A DNA stretch of 64,000 bases from positions 2,664,001-2,728,000 of the forward strand of contig NZ_CP166625.1 of assembly GCF_041320595.1 (NCBI RefSeq), written 5' to 3'. The position numbers were made by a program, and so were the translations under genes. This DNA is from Pleomorphomonas sp. PLEO (GTDB lineage: Bacteria > Pseudomonadota > Alphaproteobacteria > Rhizobiales > Pleomorphomonadaceae). Of this stretch, positions 35,521 through 44,695 are shown one piece after another; the first letter of the stretch is position 1, and each line of letters begins with the position of its first letter. The notes under the pieces are model-generated. The model worked only from the letters and a program-made list of their open reading frames with translations, searched no databases and was not told the origin of the DNA.

Positions 35521-36569
35521 CCCGCATCACCGTCGTCACCGACGCCTGGCATCCGCAAGTCAATGGCGTGGTCCGGTCGATCGAGCGCACCAATGCCGAG
35601 CTGATCGCCATGGGCGCCGAGGTCACCATGGTGACGCCCGACCTGTTCCGGACGCTGCCGCTGCCGAGTTATCCCGAAATTCGCGTCGCCATTTCGACCT
35701 ACCGGCGGGTGGCTCGCGAGATCGAGCGCGGCCAGCCGGCCTATGTTCATATCGCGACGGAAGGGCCGCTTGGTCTCAAGGCCCGGAAGTGGTGCCGCCG
35801 CCACGGCATGCCCTATACGACCAGCTACCACACCCGCTTTCCCGAATATGTGGCGGCCCGGCTGCCGGTGCCCCAATCCTGGCTCTACGCCTTCGTTCGT
35901 CGCTTTCACAACGGTGGCGCTGGCTGCATGGTGGCCACCGATACGCTGGCAGCGGAACTGACGGCCCGCGGCTTCCGCAACCTGATGCGCTGGGGACGCG
36001 GCATCGACGCCGACCTGTTCCGGCCGCGACCGGACGAAGAGGGCCTGTTCGACCTGCCGCGTCCGATCTTCATCAACGTGGGACGCCTTGCCGTCGAAAA
36101 GAACCTCGAGGCCTTTCTGGCACTCGACCTGCCCGGATCCAAGGTGGTTGTCGGCGACGGTCCGCAGCGGGCAAGTCTCGAAAGACGCTATCCCGACGTC
36201 CACTTCGCCGGCGTGATGATCGGCGAGGAGCTCGCTCGCGCCTATGCCTCGGCCGACGTGTTCGTGTTTCCCTCGCGCACCGACACCTTCGGCAACGTGG
36301 TTCTGGAGGCGCTGGCTTCCGGCTTGCCAGTCGCCGCCTATCCGGTGATGGGACCGCTCGACATCCTCGGCGACAGCGACGCCGGCATTCTGGACGAAGA
36401 TCTCCGGGCTGCCTGTCTTGGAGCTCTGGTCATCGACCCGGCAGCTGCGCGCGAGCTGGCGCTTTCGTTCACTTGGCGGCGGTCGGCGATGCAGTTCCTC
36501 GACAACATCCGTCTCGCCAACGGTGAGACGCTGGATGAGCCTCCTGTGCTCGTGCCAGTGACGGTCTGA
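35517..36569 (+). CDS. GT4-family glycosyltransferase
   Basis: 350 aa GT-B fold enzyme. The N-terminal domain begins ITVVTDAWHPQVNGVVRSIERT and includes HIATEGPLGLKARKWCRRHG and YTTSYHTRFPEY. The C-terminal donor domain has NVGRLAVEKNLEAFLAL, VVGDGPQRASLERRYPDV and the E-x7-E region VFPSRTDTFGNVVLEALASG. It resembles GDP-mannose- or UDP-sugar-dependent glycolipid transferases (MgtA-like). ATGA overlap with the metallophosphoesterase suggests a shared pathway in envelope glycolipid synthesis; donor and acceptor are unknown. Confidence 0.85.
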   Translation: MTRITVVTDAWHPQVNGVVRSIERTNAELIAMGAEVTMVTPDLFRTLPLPSYPEIRVAISTYRRVAREIERGQPAYVHIATEGPLGLKARKWCRRHGMPYTTSYHTRFPEYVAARLPVPQSWLYAFVRRFHNGGAGCMVATDTLAAELTARGFRNLMRWGRGIDADLFRPRPDEEGLFDLPRPIFINVGRLAVEKNLEAFLALDLPGSKVVVGDGPQRASLERRYPDVHFAGVMIGEELARAYASADVFVFPSRTDTFGNVVLEALASGLPVAAYPVMGPLDILGDSDAGILDEDLRAACLGALVIDPAAARELALSFTWRRSAMQFLDNIRLANGETLDEPPVLVPVTV

Positions 36570-36582
36570 GTTCGGCGGATAT

Positions 36583-36629
36583 CGCAAAAAAAAGCAAAGC
36601 CGCCGATGACAGGTTTCTCGGCGGCTTTC
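36583..36629 (-). terminator. terminator between convergent GT4 and motility-peptide genes
   Basis: An 11-bp perfect stem (AAAGCCGCCGA 36597-36607, TCGGCGGCTTT 36619-36629) has an 11-base loop. On the minus strand it is followed by GCTTTTTTTT, a strong T-run, so it serves the small minus-strand gene; its T-ended arm may also stop the plus-strand transcript. Confidence 0.85.
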
Positions 36630-36687
36630 GCGTCTCTGAAGTGGTGCACATTCAGGCGTGATTAAACATCTAGGCAAAGAGCTACGG

Positions 36688-36876
36688 TCAGACGGTCAAG
36701 TCCACATAGCTCCCCATGCCCGCCGGTGGAGGGGCAGAGGCTGCCTGCTCGACGGCTTTGCTCATAAGGTCGGCTGCCGATTGGTCCGACTTGAGCGCCA
36801 TCTTCAACACCGCCGTGCCGATGTCGTTGCCGGTGTTGCCCTGCTGCATGGTAGCGACGGTCGCTGCAACGTCCAT
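36688..36876 (-). CDS. putative motility protein (YjfB family)
   Basis: 62 aa. The sequence MDVAATVATMQQGNTGNDIG, then AVLKMALKSDQSAADLMSKAVEQA, ending YVDLTV, matches the small YjfB-like putative motility family (residues run helix, Ala-rich helix, and the 'G-x-x-V-D-x-x' tail). Function is unknown; members usually lie near flagellar or chemotaxis genes. Here cheZ is the next gene upstream on the same strand (213 bases away), supporting the call. It has its own strong terminator. The ribosome-binding site is weak. Confidence 0.7.
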   Translation of the reverse strand: MDVAATVATMQQGNTGNDIGTAVLKMALKSDQSAADLMSKAVEQAASAPPPAGMGSYVDLTV

Positions 36877-37089
36877 TTTCGGTACTCGCGTCTGGTAGGT
36901 GGCCCAGCCAGTTGATTGAGCGCCTGAAAGATTGACAAGCTATTATTGAAGCGGCGCGGTTAGGCCGCAAGGCCACAGCGGCGTTGCCGGTCACAGCGGT
37001 AGGACCAGGTGCACCCGGAGCGAGTAACACCTAGACGAACGTGTCAAACCGATACCGGGCCACTCTGCGGAAAACTCACGCGATCACAT

Positions 37090-38355
37090 TCAGGAGAATA
37101 GCGCCTGCCGCTCGGCCTTGGTCATCCGGGCGAAGGGATCATCGACGTCCTGACCCTTTCGAACGGTGTCCGAAACTTCCTTGAGCGCCTCGATGGCGGT
37201 GTCGACGGCTTCCGAGGCGATGGCGAGCGCCTCGTCGGTCGGCTCTCCGGCTGCATCCGACTCCTCGGGAGCGGTCTCGATGGCGTCGAAGCTGATGCTG
37301 TCGGCAAGCTCAGCCGCCGTTTCCGGCGTATCCTCGGTGGTCTCGATGGCGTCGAAGCTGATGCTATCGGCAAGCTCGGCCGCCGTTTCCTGCGTGTCGT
37401 CAGCAGTCTCGATCGTGTCGAAGTCGATGCTGTCGGCAAGCGCGGCGCCGTCCGCCGATGTATCTTCCTCAAATGGAATGGAGTCGAAGTCGATCTGGCC
37501 GTCGGCACCCACCATGGATGGGGCAGGGGGCTGATCGAGACCGGCCATGGCCTCGATGCGGGCGAAATCCATCTCGTCGAGAGCATGGTTCGCCACGACA
37601 TCAAGGGCCGCCTGATCGGCGTCGGCATCCTCGACCAACAGATTGTCGACCAGATTTTGCTCGATGCCCTCGCCAGCCAGCGCCGGGCCGTTCAGCAGAT
37701 GGGCGTCGGGACGATGGTCGTGGGCGTTGACGGCGACACGCCGATCAACGGACGACTTTTGCATCTCTTCCTCGTCCATGCCCCAGATCTCGATCATCGC
37801 GTTGATGCGGTTCTCAAGATAGCGGAGCACCTGCACGACCTTCTGGGTCCGCTGGCCGGTGAGGTCCTGGAACGAGCAGGCCATGTAGATGTTGGTGGTG
37901 AGGTTTTCGACCTCATCGCAGAAGGCGTTATCAACGCCAGCCTCGCGCATCGTCCAGGCAAGCTCCTGGATCTTCTCGGCTGAACCGAGGATCTCGGAGG
38001 TTGCCCCCTCGGTCTGTTCGACGATGGCGTCGAGTTCGTTGGAAGCGCGGTCGAAGCGGCTGAGCGGCGAGCGGCCGTCACTCTTGATCTGGGCGATCTC
38101 GAGCTTGGTGCGCTCGATGGCGTCCTTCATCTCGCCGATATCGAGACGAATGCGATCGGCGTCTGGGCGACGCTCGCGCTTCATAATGGTCTCTAGCCGG
38201 CTGATGGCGTCGATGACCAGACCAGTGTCAGCCGAACGATGACGCCGGGCATACTCGGAAAGGAACCAGCGCCCCTTCTCGGTTTCCATCACGGCGGCTT
38301 CGATGGCCTCGAAATCAGATTCGCGCAGTGGCGATAGGGCTCGCGAATTTTCCAT
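37090..38355 (-). CDS. cheZ: CheZ-family chemotaxis phosphatase with acidic repeat linker
   Basis: 421 aa. The helical CheZ core (about residues 60-200) ends in the active-site sequence SFQDLTGQRTQKVV, with Asp164 and Gln168 matching the catalytic Asp/Gln of E. coli CheZ that dephosphorylate CheY-P. The C-terminal half is an acidic, probably disordered linker containing three 22-residue repeats (residues 307-372; core ADSISFDAIET) plus a partial fourth at 287-306. The C-terminus DVDDPFARMTKAERQALF may be the CheY-binding tail. It is about twice the E. coli length because of the linker. No other che or flagellar gene is in the window. Confidence 0.82.
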   Translation of the reverse strand: MENSRALSPLRESDFEAIEAAVMETEKGRWFLSEYARRHRSADTGLVIDAISRLETIMKRERRPDADRIRLDIGEMKDAIERTKLEIAQIKSDGRSPLSRFDRASNELDAIVEQTEGATSEILGSAEKIQELAWTMREAGVDNAFCDEVENLTTNIYMACSFQDLTGQRTQKVVQVLRYLENRINAMIEIWGMDEEEMQKSSVDRRVAVNAHDHRPDAHLLNGPALAGEGIEQNLVDNLLVEDADADQAALDVVANHALDEMDFARIEAMAGLDQPPAPSMVGADGQIDFDSIPFEEDTSADGAALADSIDFDTIETADDTQETAAELADSISFDAIETTEDTPETAAELADSISFDAIETAPEESDAAGEPTDEALAIASEAVDTAIEALKEVSDTVRKGQDVDDPFARMTKAERQALFS

Positions 38356-38507
38356 ATTTTCGCCGCAGACCCCTTTGTAGACTAAACCAGATAAAGCTAC
38401 AGCTAGAGCGCCAGCCTGTAACAGGCAAGCGATTCAGATCAGCGAGCCGCAATCATCGGCGCGAATCCTTCATAAGCAGTTTATTCCGAGTTGCTTCGTT
38501 GACAAGA

Positions 38508-39686
38508 ATGATCGGGCGCTTTGCCCCCGCCTATTTGATGAGCGCCTTCTACGCCATCGCTTTTTTCGTCAACGGGGTGCTGACTCCGTTCTTTCCTGTC
38601 CTGTTGCAGGTCAAAGGGCTCAGCGGCGAACAGATCGCCTTTGTGCTGGCGACGCCGCAGGTCATGCGCATGTTTACCATGCCGGTGGTCAGCGGGCTGT
38701 CGGATCGGGCGCGCGACCGACGCTTCGTGATGGCCGGCCTGATCGGCCTGACGCTCGGCTTTTCCATGCTCTTCGGCATTGCGAAGGGCGATCTCGCCGT
38801 GATGGCCGTGGGCTCCATCCTTCTGGTGCTGTCCTACTGCGTCGGTCCGCTGGCCGACGCCTTCGCCATGATCATGGATCGCCACGGGCTCGGTGAGTAC
38901 GGCAAGATGCGGCTGTGGGGCTCGGCATCCTTCATCCTCGGCAATATCGTCGGTGGCTATGCCATGGAGCACTCGGGGTCGACGGCGGTCTATTTCCTGG
39001 TGCTGTTCGGCTTTGCCATTGCCATGTCGTCAACGGTTGCCATCCCGCCGGCACCACCGACCACCACACACGCTTCCGCGGCGGCGCTGACCGTGCTGCG
39101 AAAGCCGGCCTTTCTGGCCGTGCTGCTCGGCCACGCCGTCAATCAGGCGGGGCATGCCGCGCTCTACAGCTTCGGCACGATCCTGTGGCGGGCCAATGGC
39201 TTCTCGGATTTCACCATCGGCATCTTCTGGGCCGTCGGCGTCATCGCCGAAATCATCCTGTTCTCGCAGGCCGGACGGATGTTCCGGGTGGTCTCGCCAC
39301 TGAAGCTGATGGCCGGCGGCGCGGTGATCGGTTGCCTGCGCTGGCTGTTGTTCTCGCTGGACCTGCCGCTGTTGCCGACGCTGATGCTCCAGATGATGCA
39401 CGCCGGCTCCTTTGCGCTCGCCCATATCGGCCTGATGCGCTTTCTGCGAGAGGTGGTGCCGACTGAGCGCGCCGCCTCGGCGCAGGGTACTTTCGTCATC
39501 TTCAACGGTCTTGCCATGGCGCTCGGCACGGCGCTGGCCGGCCGGCTGGTGCCGACGCTTGGCTCGGATACCTATGTGGTGATGTCAGTTTTCCCGATCC
39601 TCGGCCTGATCATCCTGACGGCGGCCGGCGGCGGCGCACGGCGCTTGCCGGCCCACGATGCGACGACGACTGTTACGCCGGCTTGA
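38508..39686 (+). CDS. MFS transporter (HcaT/PPP-like family)
   Basis: 392 aa with about 12 transmembrane helices. N-terminal APAYLMSAFYAIAFFVNGVLTPFFPVLL, followed by VSGLSDRARDRRFVMAG (motif A-like) and LADAFAMIMDRHGLGEYGKMRLWGSASFILGNIVGG, which is characteristic of the HcaT/nucleoside-symporter-like MFS subgroup (GxxRLWGSxxF). The ATG at 38508 is chosen because it begins the first helix; the frame opens upstream at 38328, antisense to the cheZ start. It converges on a dipeptide epimerase gene with 5 bases between stops. Substrate unknown; a peptidoglycan-derived peptide is a guess from context only. Confidence 0.83.
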   Translation: MIGRFAPAYLMSAFYAIAFFVNGVLTPFFPVLLQVKGLSGEQIAFVLATPQVMRMFTMPVVSGLSDRARDRRFVMAGLIGLTLGFSMLFGIAKGDLAVMAVGSILLVLSYCVGPLADAFAMIMDRHGLGEYGKMRLWGSASFILGNIVGGYAMEHSGSTAVYFLVLFGFAIAMSSTVAIPPAPPTTTHASAAALTVLRKPAFLAVLLGHAVNQAGHAALYSFGTILWRANGFSDFTIGIFWAVGVIAEIILFSQAGRMFRVVSPLKLMAGGAVIGCLRWLLFSLDLPLLPTLMLQMMHAGSFALAHIGLMRFLREVVPTERAASAQGTFVIFNGLAMALGTALAGRLVPTLGSDTYVVMSVFPILGLIILTAAGGGARRLPAHDATTTVTPA

Positions 39687-39691
39687 GCGGA

Positions 39692-40672
39692 TCAGCCCCA
39701 GAGATCGGGGTAGGGCGGGTGGACGATCGAGCCTGAGAACATCAGGCCTGGCTGGCGATCGCGGGCGAGAAGCAGCGGCCCGTCGATATCGGCGTACTGG
39801 GCGCGTTGCGCGGCGACAAAGGCAGGCGCCATGGCAAGAGAACTCGATACCATGCAGCCGACCATGACGATCAGCCCTTCCTCTTCGGCGGCGGCGATCA
39901 TATCCAGCGCCTCGGTGAGGCCGCCGGTCTTGTCGAGCTTGACGTTGACGGCGTCGTAGCGGCCGACCAGTCGCTTGATATCGGCCGTGGTATGGGCACT
40001 CTCGTCGGCACAGACCGGCACCGGCCGCTTGGCCTCGATGAGATAGTCGTCGGCATTGGCGGGCAGCGGCTGTTCGATCATGGCGACGCCGAGCTCGATG
40101 CACGCCTCCATCATGTCCGGGAACATCTCGGGTGTCCAACCCTCGTTGGCATCGACGATGATGCGGCTCCTCGGTGCTGCCCGGCGGATGGCGACGAGGC
40201 GTTCGCGGCCGCCGTCGCCGCCGAGCTTCACCTTCAGCGTCGGCCGATCGCTGGCCGATTTGGCGGCGGCGGCCATGGCATCGACGCTGGCGAGCGAAAT
40301 GGTGAAGGCGGTGTTCACCGGCTCGAGCGGTGGCAGGCCGAGCAGGTGGGCTACACCGCGATGGGTTGCCTTGGCCTCAAGGTCGATCAGCGCGCAGTCG
40401 AGTGCGTTGCGGGCGGCGCCGGGCGTCATGGTATCCCGCAGGGCAAAGCGATCGCCGCCCTTCTCGATAAAGGAGCGGGCGCTTTCGATCTGGGCGACGA
40501 CGCTTTCAACCGATTCGCCGTAGTGCGCATAAGGAACGCCTTCGCCCCGCCCCGACACAGCACCTTCGCTGATGGTCGCCACCACCACGACCGCTTCCGT
40601 CTTGGAACCGCGTGAGATGGTGAAGGTGCCGGCGATGGGAAAGCTGTCGACGGTTATGCTGAGCTTACGCAA
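39692..40672 (-). CDS. dipeptide epimerase (L-Ala-D/L-Glu epimerase type, enolase superfamily)
   Basis: About 326 aa. Enolase-superfamily active-site residues are in place: catalytic lysine pair LKVKLGG, metal ligands Asp in IIVDANEGW, Glu in MIEQPLPA, Asp in PVCADESAH, and the distal lysine in VNVKLDKTGGL. This set matches the Ala-Glu epimerase (YcjG/YkfB, DgcA) subgroup used in murein-peptide recycling. No ATG fits; the TTG at 40672 preceded by TGAGG begins RKLSITVDSFPIAGTF, the expected first strand. The longer frame to 40783 lacks a plausible start. Confidence 0.85.
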   Translation of the reverse strand: MRKLSITVDSFPIAGTFTISRGSKTEAVVVVATISEGAVSGRGEGVPYAHYGESVESVVAQIESARSFIEKGGDRFALRDTMTPGAARNALDCALIDLEAKATHRGVAHLLGLPPLEPVNTAFTISLASVDAMAAAAKSASDRPTLKVKLGGDGGRERLVAIRRAAPRSRIIVDANEGWTPEMFPDMMEACIELGVAMIEQPLPANADDYLIEAKRPVPVCADESAHTTADIKRLVGRYDAVNVKLDKTGGLTEALDMIAAAEEEGLIVMVGCMVSSSLAMAPAFVAAQRAQYADIDGPLLLARDRQPGLMFSGSIVHPPYPDLWG

Positions 40673-41114
40673 GGCGACCTCACATTGATTTCCGCGCGAA
40701 TAAGGCGGCTTCGGCCGATGCCGCCGGCGATACGCCGGAAAACGCCACATCAAGGGGACGGAACAACTGTCTGTTTCGGTCAACGTTGTCCATCAGTTGC
40801 TCCACGGACGCTCTCATCGCGCCGCCCGATCCGCTGACAGAGTAAAGATATCAAGACCGAATGGGAATCCTTAAAGGGGGAGCGCTATGTCGAAACCCTT
40901 ATCTTTGGTCTAGTGGAGCAAATTTGCCATTTGAAAGCGGTGGGCATGAGACTTCAGATCAAATGTCAAAATCGCCCGTTCCATTCGAACCGAGGCTCAC
41001 GGTTTCGGGAACGAGCGATTGCCGTTCAAGGCTGGCGCTCGAAGGCGCGGCTGATGTATCGTGCATAAGGACGCAGCGCTTCCGGCGCGGCGCGGATCCT
41101 CGAGGAGTGATGGC
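40673..41114. other. intergenic region between dipeptide epimerase and mla operon
   Basis: 442 bases carrying the divergent promoters of the epimerase and mla genes. It contains a minimal open frame of 8 codons (40887-40913) preceded by AAAGGGGGAG, which could be a leader peptide, and otherwise no supported gene. Longer open frames here (for example from 40861) lack family-like sequence. Confidence 0.4.
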
Positions 41115-42230
41115 GTGGGGTCGGCTGACGGGGCGCGGGATGATGTGACGGTGCTCGGCATTGCCGGCGACTGGACGGTGGAAACCGTCGTCGCGGTGTT
41201 GCCGACTGTCGCGGAGAAAGTGACACCCGGCAAGCATCTGGTGTTCGACGGCAGCGAGCTCGGGCGCTTAGACACTGCCGGCGCCTGGGCGCTGGTTGGC
41301 CTGATGCGGCATCAGGAAGAGGCTGGCGGATCCACCGAACTCAAAGACTTCCCAAAGTCGGCGGCGGGCCTGATCGCCGAGATCGAACCGCTTGGCCGCG
41401 AGCCGTTGCCGGAGCCGAAGCGCCCCAACCCCATTACATGGACGCTCGAGGAGGTCGGCCGCGGGGCAGCGGGTCTTGTTGATGACGGTTACCTGGTGCT
41501 GGCGATGCTTGGCGAGGCGGTGGTGGCTTTCGTCGATGTCCTGCTACTGCGTCGGCGGATGCGTTGGGCGGCGTTCTTCAACCACATCAGTCGTGCTTCC
41601 ATTCAGGCGGTGCCGATCATCGCTCTGATGAGTTTCCTGGTCGGCATGATCATCGCGCAGCAGGGGAGCTTCTATCTTTCCAGCTATGGAGCCAACTTCC
41701 TGGTGGTAGATCTCGTCGGCGTGTTGACCTGCCGCGAGCTCGGCGTGCTGCTGACCGCCATCATGATCGCTGGCCGTTCGGGCGCAGCCTATACCGCCGA
41801 ACTCGGCTCTATGAAGATGCGCGAGGAGGTCGATGCGCTGAAAGTGCTCGGTCTGTCGCCGGTAGAAGTGCTGGTGTTGCCGCGTCTCATGGCTCTGATC
41901 ATCGCGCTGCCGATCTTGACGCTGGTCTCCGATCTGGCGGCATTGGCCGGTGCCTGGGTGGTGGGTCTGTATTATATCGGCATACCCACAGATGTGTTTC
42001 TCAATCGCCTCAAGGCGGCATTGACCATCACCTACGTGCTGATCGGCCTCGCCAAAGCGCCATTCATGGCGGCCATCATCGGCCTTATTGCCGGTATTGA
42101 GGGTATGAAGGTGAAAGGGTCTGCCGAGTCGCTCGGTGAGCACACCACCGTAGCGGTTGTGAAAGCCATCTTCATGGTGGTGGTTACCGACGGCGTTTTC
42201 GCCATGATCTTCGCGACGATCGGAATCTGA
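41115..42230 (+). CDS. mlaE: MlaE-family lipid ABC transporter permease with N-terminal STAS domain
   Basis: 371 aa. Residues about 10-95 form a STAS-like domain (VTVLGIAGDW, HLVFDGSELGRLDTAGAWAL) corresponding to MlaB, fused to an MlaE permease (FFNHISRASIQAVPIIALMSFLVGMIIAQQ, CRELGVLLTAIMIAGRSGAAYTAELGSMKMREEVDAL). It moves phospholipids across the inner membrane with MlaF and MlaD. I chose the GTG at 41115 because GAGGAG lies 7 bases upstream; the GTG at 41061 lacks such a box. First gene of mlaE-mlaF-mlaD-auxiliary lipoprotein. Confidence 0.88.
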   Translation: MGSADGARDDVTVLGIAGDWTVETVVAVLPTVAEKVTPGKHLVFDGSELGRLDTAGAWALVGLMRHQEEAGGSTELKDFPKSAAGLIAEIEPLGREPLPEPKRPNPITWTLEEVGRGAAGLVDDGYLVLAMLGEAVVAFVDVLLLRRRMRWAAFFNHISRASIQAVPIIALMSFLVGMIIAQQGSFYLSSYGANFLVVDLVGVLTCRELGVLLTAIMIAGRSGAAYTAELGSMKMREEVDALKVLGLSPVEVLVLPRLMALIIALPILTLVSDLAALAGAWVVGLYYIGIPTDVFLNRLKAALTITYVLIGLAKAPFMAAIIGLIAGIEGMKVKGSAESLGEHTTVAVVKAIFMVVVTDGVFAMIFATIGI

Positions 42231-42233
42231 CGG

Positions 42234-43028
42234 ATGACTGGCGAGACGGCGCGGCGGGATGGGCAAGAGCGGGAGGCGGTGATCACCGCCCGCGGTCTCG
42301 TCGTGGGTTTTTCCGGAGAGCCGGTTCTCGATGGGCTCGATATCGACGTCTGGCGTGGCGAGGTTCTGGGCATTGTCGGCGGCTCTGGTACCGGCAAGTC
42401 GGTGCTGCTCAGGACGATCATCGGCCTCAACGCCCGCTCGGCCGGTAGCATCAAAGTGTTCGGCAAGGATTTCGACGACATGTCGGGCCAGGAGCGGCAG
42501 AATATCGGCCGCCGCTGGGGTGTTCTGTTCCAGCAGGGCGCGCTGTTTTCCTCGCTCACCGTGCTTCAGAACGTGGCGGTGCCGCTACGCGAGCATATGC
42601 GGCTGCCCGATGATCTCGCCGACGAACTCGCCCGACTGAAGATCGAGCTGGCCGGCTTGCCGGCTGATGCCTGCGGCAAATATCCGGCGGAGCTTTCGGG
42701 CGGCATGATCAAGCGAGCGGCGTTGGCGCGGGCCTTGGTGCTCGACCCCGACATCGTGTTCCTCGACGAACCCACTGCCGGGCTGGACCCGATCGGCGCG
42801 GCCGAATTCGATCAGTTGATCCTTAAACTGCGGGATACGCTTGGCCTGACCGTGTTCATGGTGACACACGACCTCGACAGCCTCGTCACCATCACCGACC
42901 GCATCGCCGTGCTGGGCAACCGCCGCGTCCTCGTTGATGGTACATTCGCCGAACTCAAATCCTTTGACCACCCGTGGGTGCGCGCCTACTTCAACGGCCC
43001 GCGTGCCGCGCACTTCACCTTCGGATAG
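42234..43028 (+). CDS. mlaF: MlaF-type ABC transporter ATP-binding protein
   Basis: 264 aa. Walker A VGGSGTGKSVLLRTI, Q-loop LFQQGALFSSLTV, signature LSGGMIKRAALARAL, Walker B IVFLDEPTAGLDPIGAAEFD and switch His FMVTHDLDSLVTI. LFQQGALFSSLTVLQNV is diagnostic of MCE-associated ATPases. It starts 3 bases after mlaE and 8 bases before mlaD. Confidence 0.93.
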   Translation: MTGETARRDGQEREAVITARGLVVGFSGEPVLDGLDIDVWRGEVLGIVGGSGTGKSVLLRTIIGLNARSAGSIKVFGKDFDDMSGQERQNIGRRWGVLFQQGALFSSLTVLQNVAVPLREHMRLPDDLADELARLKIELAGLPADACGKYPAELSGGMIKRAALARALVLDPDIVFLDEPTAGLDPIGAAEFDQLILKLRDTLGLTVFMVTHDLDSLVTITDRIAVLGNRRVLVDGTFAELKSFDHPWVRAYFNGPRAAHFTFG

Positions 43029-43036
43029 GAAACGCC

Positions 43037-44689
43037 ATGGAATCTCGGGCCAACTATGCGGTGATCGGCGGCTTCGTCCTGGTCATGCTGATGATCGGCC
43101 TCGCGTTCCTCGGCTGGCTGAGCAATGCCGGCCAGACCCAGAGGCAGGCCGAGGTGCGCGTGATATTCTCGGGCGCGGTGACCGGCCTTTCGACCGGCTC
43201 GGCCGTGCTGTTCAACGGCATCAAGATCGGTGAAGTGCGCGATCTTCGGCTTGACGAGAAAGACCCGCGTACGGTTATCGCCATTATCCGCATCAGTCGC
43301 GATGTTCCGCTTAAAACCGATACTCGCGCAACTCTGTCCTATCAGGGGCTCACCGGCGCGGCGACGCTGCAGCTGGAAGGCGGCTCGCGCAACGCGCCGG
43401 GGCTGTTCGACGCATCGACCGATGGCATGCCGACCATGCCGGCGGAGATTTCGCCCTTCCAGGACATCCTGGAAAGCGCCCGCAACGTGCTGACGCGCGC
43501 CGATAGCGCCATGGCGGCGATCGACGACTTCATCACGGAGAACGGTCCGGCCTTCAATCGCACAGTGAACAACGTCGAGAAGTTCTCGGCGGCGCTGGCG
43601 GATAATTCCGACGGTATTTCGAAGGCGATGGGGTCGATCTCGTCGGCCGCCGATGCCATCGCGGACATCTCTCGCGATCTCAAGGGAGCGGCGGCGCAAG
43701 TGACGCGCCTCCTCAACGCTGTGGATCCGAAACGGGTGACGGAGATCGCCGAGCGGCTCTCGGATTCTTCGGATCGGCTTAACGCGGTACTGGAACGCGC
43801 CGATGTCATTGCCAACGGCATTGATCCGGAGGCTGTGAACGGCGTCGTCAAGAATGTGGCCGACGCGGCGCGGACGCTCGACGAAACGGTGGCCCAGGCG
43901 AAGGCCATTTTGGGCGCCGTCGATCCGAAGGCGGTCGATCGCTTGGTGACCAGCGTCACCGCCACGTCCGACGAACTGCGCGCGACAGCCAACCGAGCCG
44001 ACACGGTTCTGGCTTCGGTCGATACAGAGAAGCTACGGTCGGTGGTTGCCGCTGTGGATACCGCCTCGCAGAACATCGCGGCGGCGTCCGGCTCCCTGGG
44101 TATGGTGGTGGACGACGCTCGCCAGACGATCGGCGCGGCGCGTGGCGTTGTCGAGGCGGTCGACCCCGCCAAGGTGCGCTCGACGGTGACCGACGTCAGC
44201 GACTTCGCGGCGATGCTCAAGGGCTACAAGCCGCAACTCGACTCCATCATGGCCGATGTCAAGCGCGCGTCGACCAGTCTCGCCAATCTCGGAAATACCA
44301 TCGATGCCCGCACGCCGGATATTGATCGTATCGTCAGCGATACGCGGACATTGGCCGAGCAGTTGAACGGCATCGCGGCGCGCGCCGATGGTGTGCTTCA
44401 GAAGGTCGATGGCTACGTGACCGGCGACGGGAAGGGCCTTGTCGCGGAAGCGACGGAGGCAGCGAAGTCGATCCGCCAAGTGGCAGACAAGCTCAACCAG
44501 CAGGTCGGGCCCGTTGCCGACAACATCTCGAAATTCTCAAGCCGGGGGCTCGACAGCGTCGTGGCGTTGACAGAGCAGGGGCGACAGGCCCTGGCTCGGC
44601 TTGACCGCGTGCTGCAAGGCGTTGAAAAGAATCCTCAGCAGTTCATCTTCGGCGGGCAGGGCGTGCTCGAATACGCGCCGCGCAGATAG
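43037..44689 (+). CDS. mlaD: MCE-domain protein (MlaD-like) with long repetitive helical tail
   Basis: 550 aa. One N-terminal transmembrane helix (AVIGGFVLVMLMIGLAFLGWL), then an MCE domain (about 39-115: AEVRVIFSGAVTGLSTGSAVLFNGIKIGEV, LSYQGLTGAATLQLEGG). The rest is predicted periplasmic helix. Residues 227-325 are three exact-length 33-residue repeats opening NAVDP, NGIDP and GAVDP, with a fourth diverged unit after them. Such tails form the coiled barrel or needle of MCE lipid bridges such as LetB/PqiB-type and Mce proteins. Much longer than E. coli MlaD (183 aa). Lipid-binding hexamer role is from the family. Confidence 0.88.
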   Translation: MESRANYAVIGGFVLVMLMIGLAFLGWLSNAGQTQRQAEVRVIFSGAVTGLSTGSAVLFNGIKIGEVRDLRLDEKDPRTVIAIIRISRDVPLKTDTRATLSYQGLTGAATLQLEGGSRNAPGLFDASTDGMPTMPAEISPFQDILESARNVLTRADSAMAAIDDFITENGPAFNRTVNNVEKFSAALADNSDGISKAMGSISSAADAIADISRDLKGAAAQVTRLLNAVDPKRVTEIAERLSDSSDRLNAVLERADVIANGIDPEAVNGVVKNVADAARTLDETVAQAKAILGAVDPKAVDRLVTSVTATSDELRATANRADTVLASVDTEKLRSVVAAVDTASQNIAAASGSLGMVVDDARQTIGAARGVVEAVDPAKVRSTVTDVSDFAAMLKGYKPQLDSIMADVKRASTSLANLGNTIDARTPDIDRIVSDTRTLAEQLNGIAARADGVLQKVDGYVTGDGKGLVAEATEAAKSIRQVADKLNQQVGPVADNISKFSSRGLDSVVALTEQGRQALARLDRVLQGVEKNPQQFIFGGQGVLEYAPRR

Positions 44690-44695
44690 GAGGCG

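Noticed and set aside
36877-37089. Possible small RNA or tRNA in the gap between cheZ and the motility peptide
   Set aside because: GC-rich segments can pair but no cloverleaf or terminator is visible.
40861-41148. 95-codon open frame in the epimerase-mlaE gap
   Set aside because: Sequence is non-family-like and overlaps the better-supported mlaE start.
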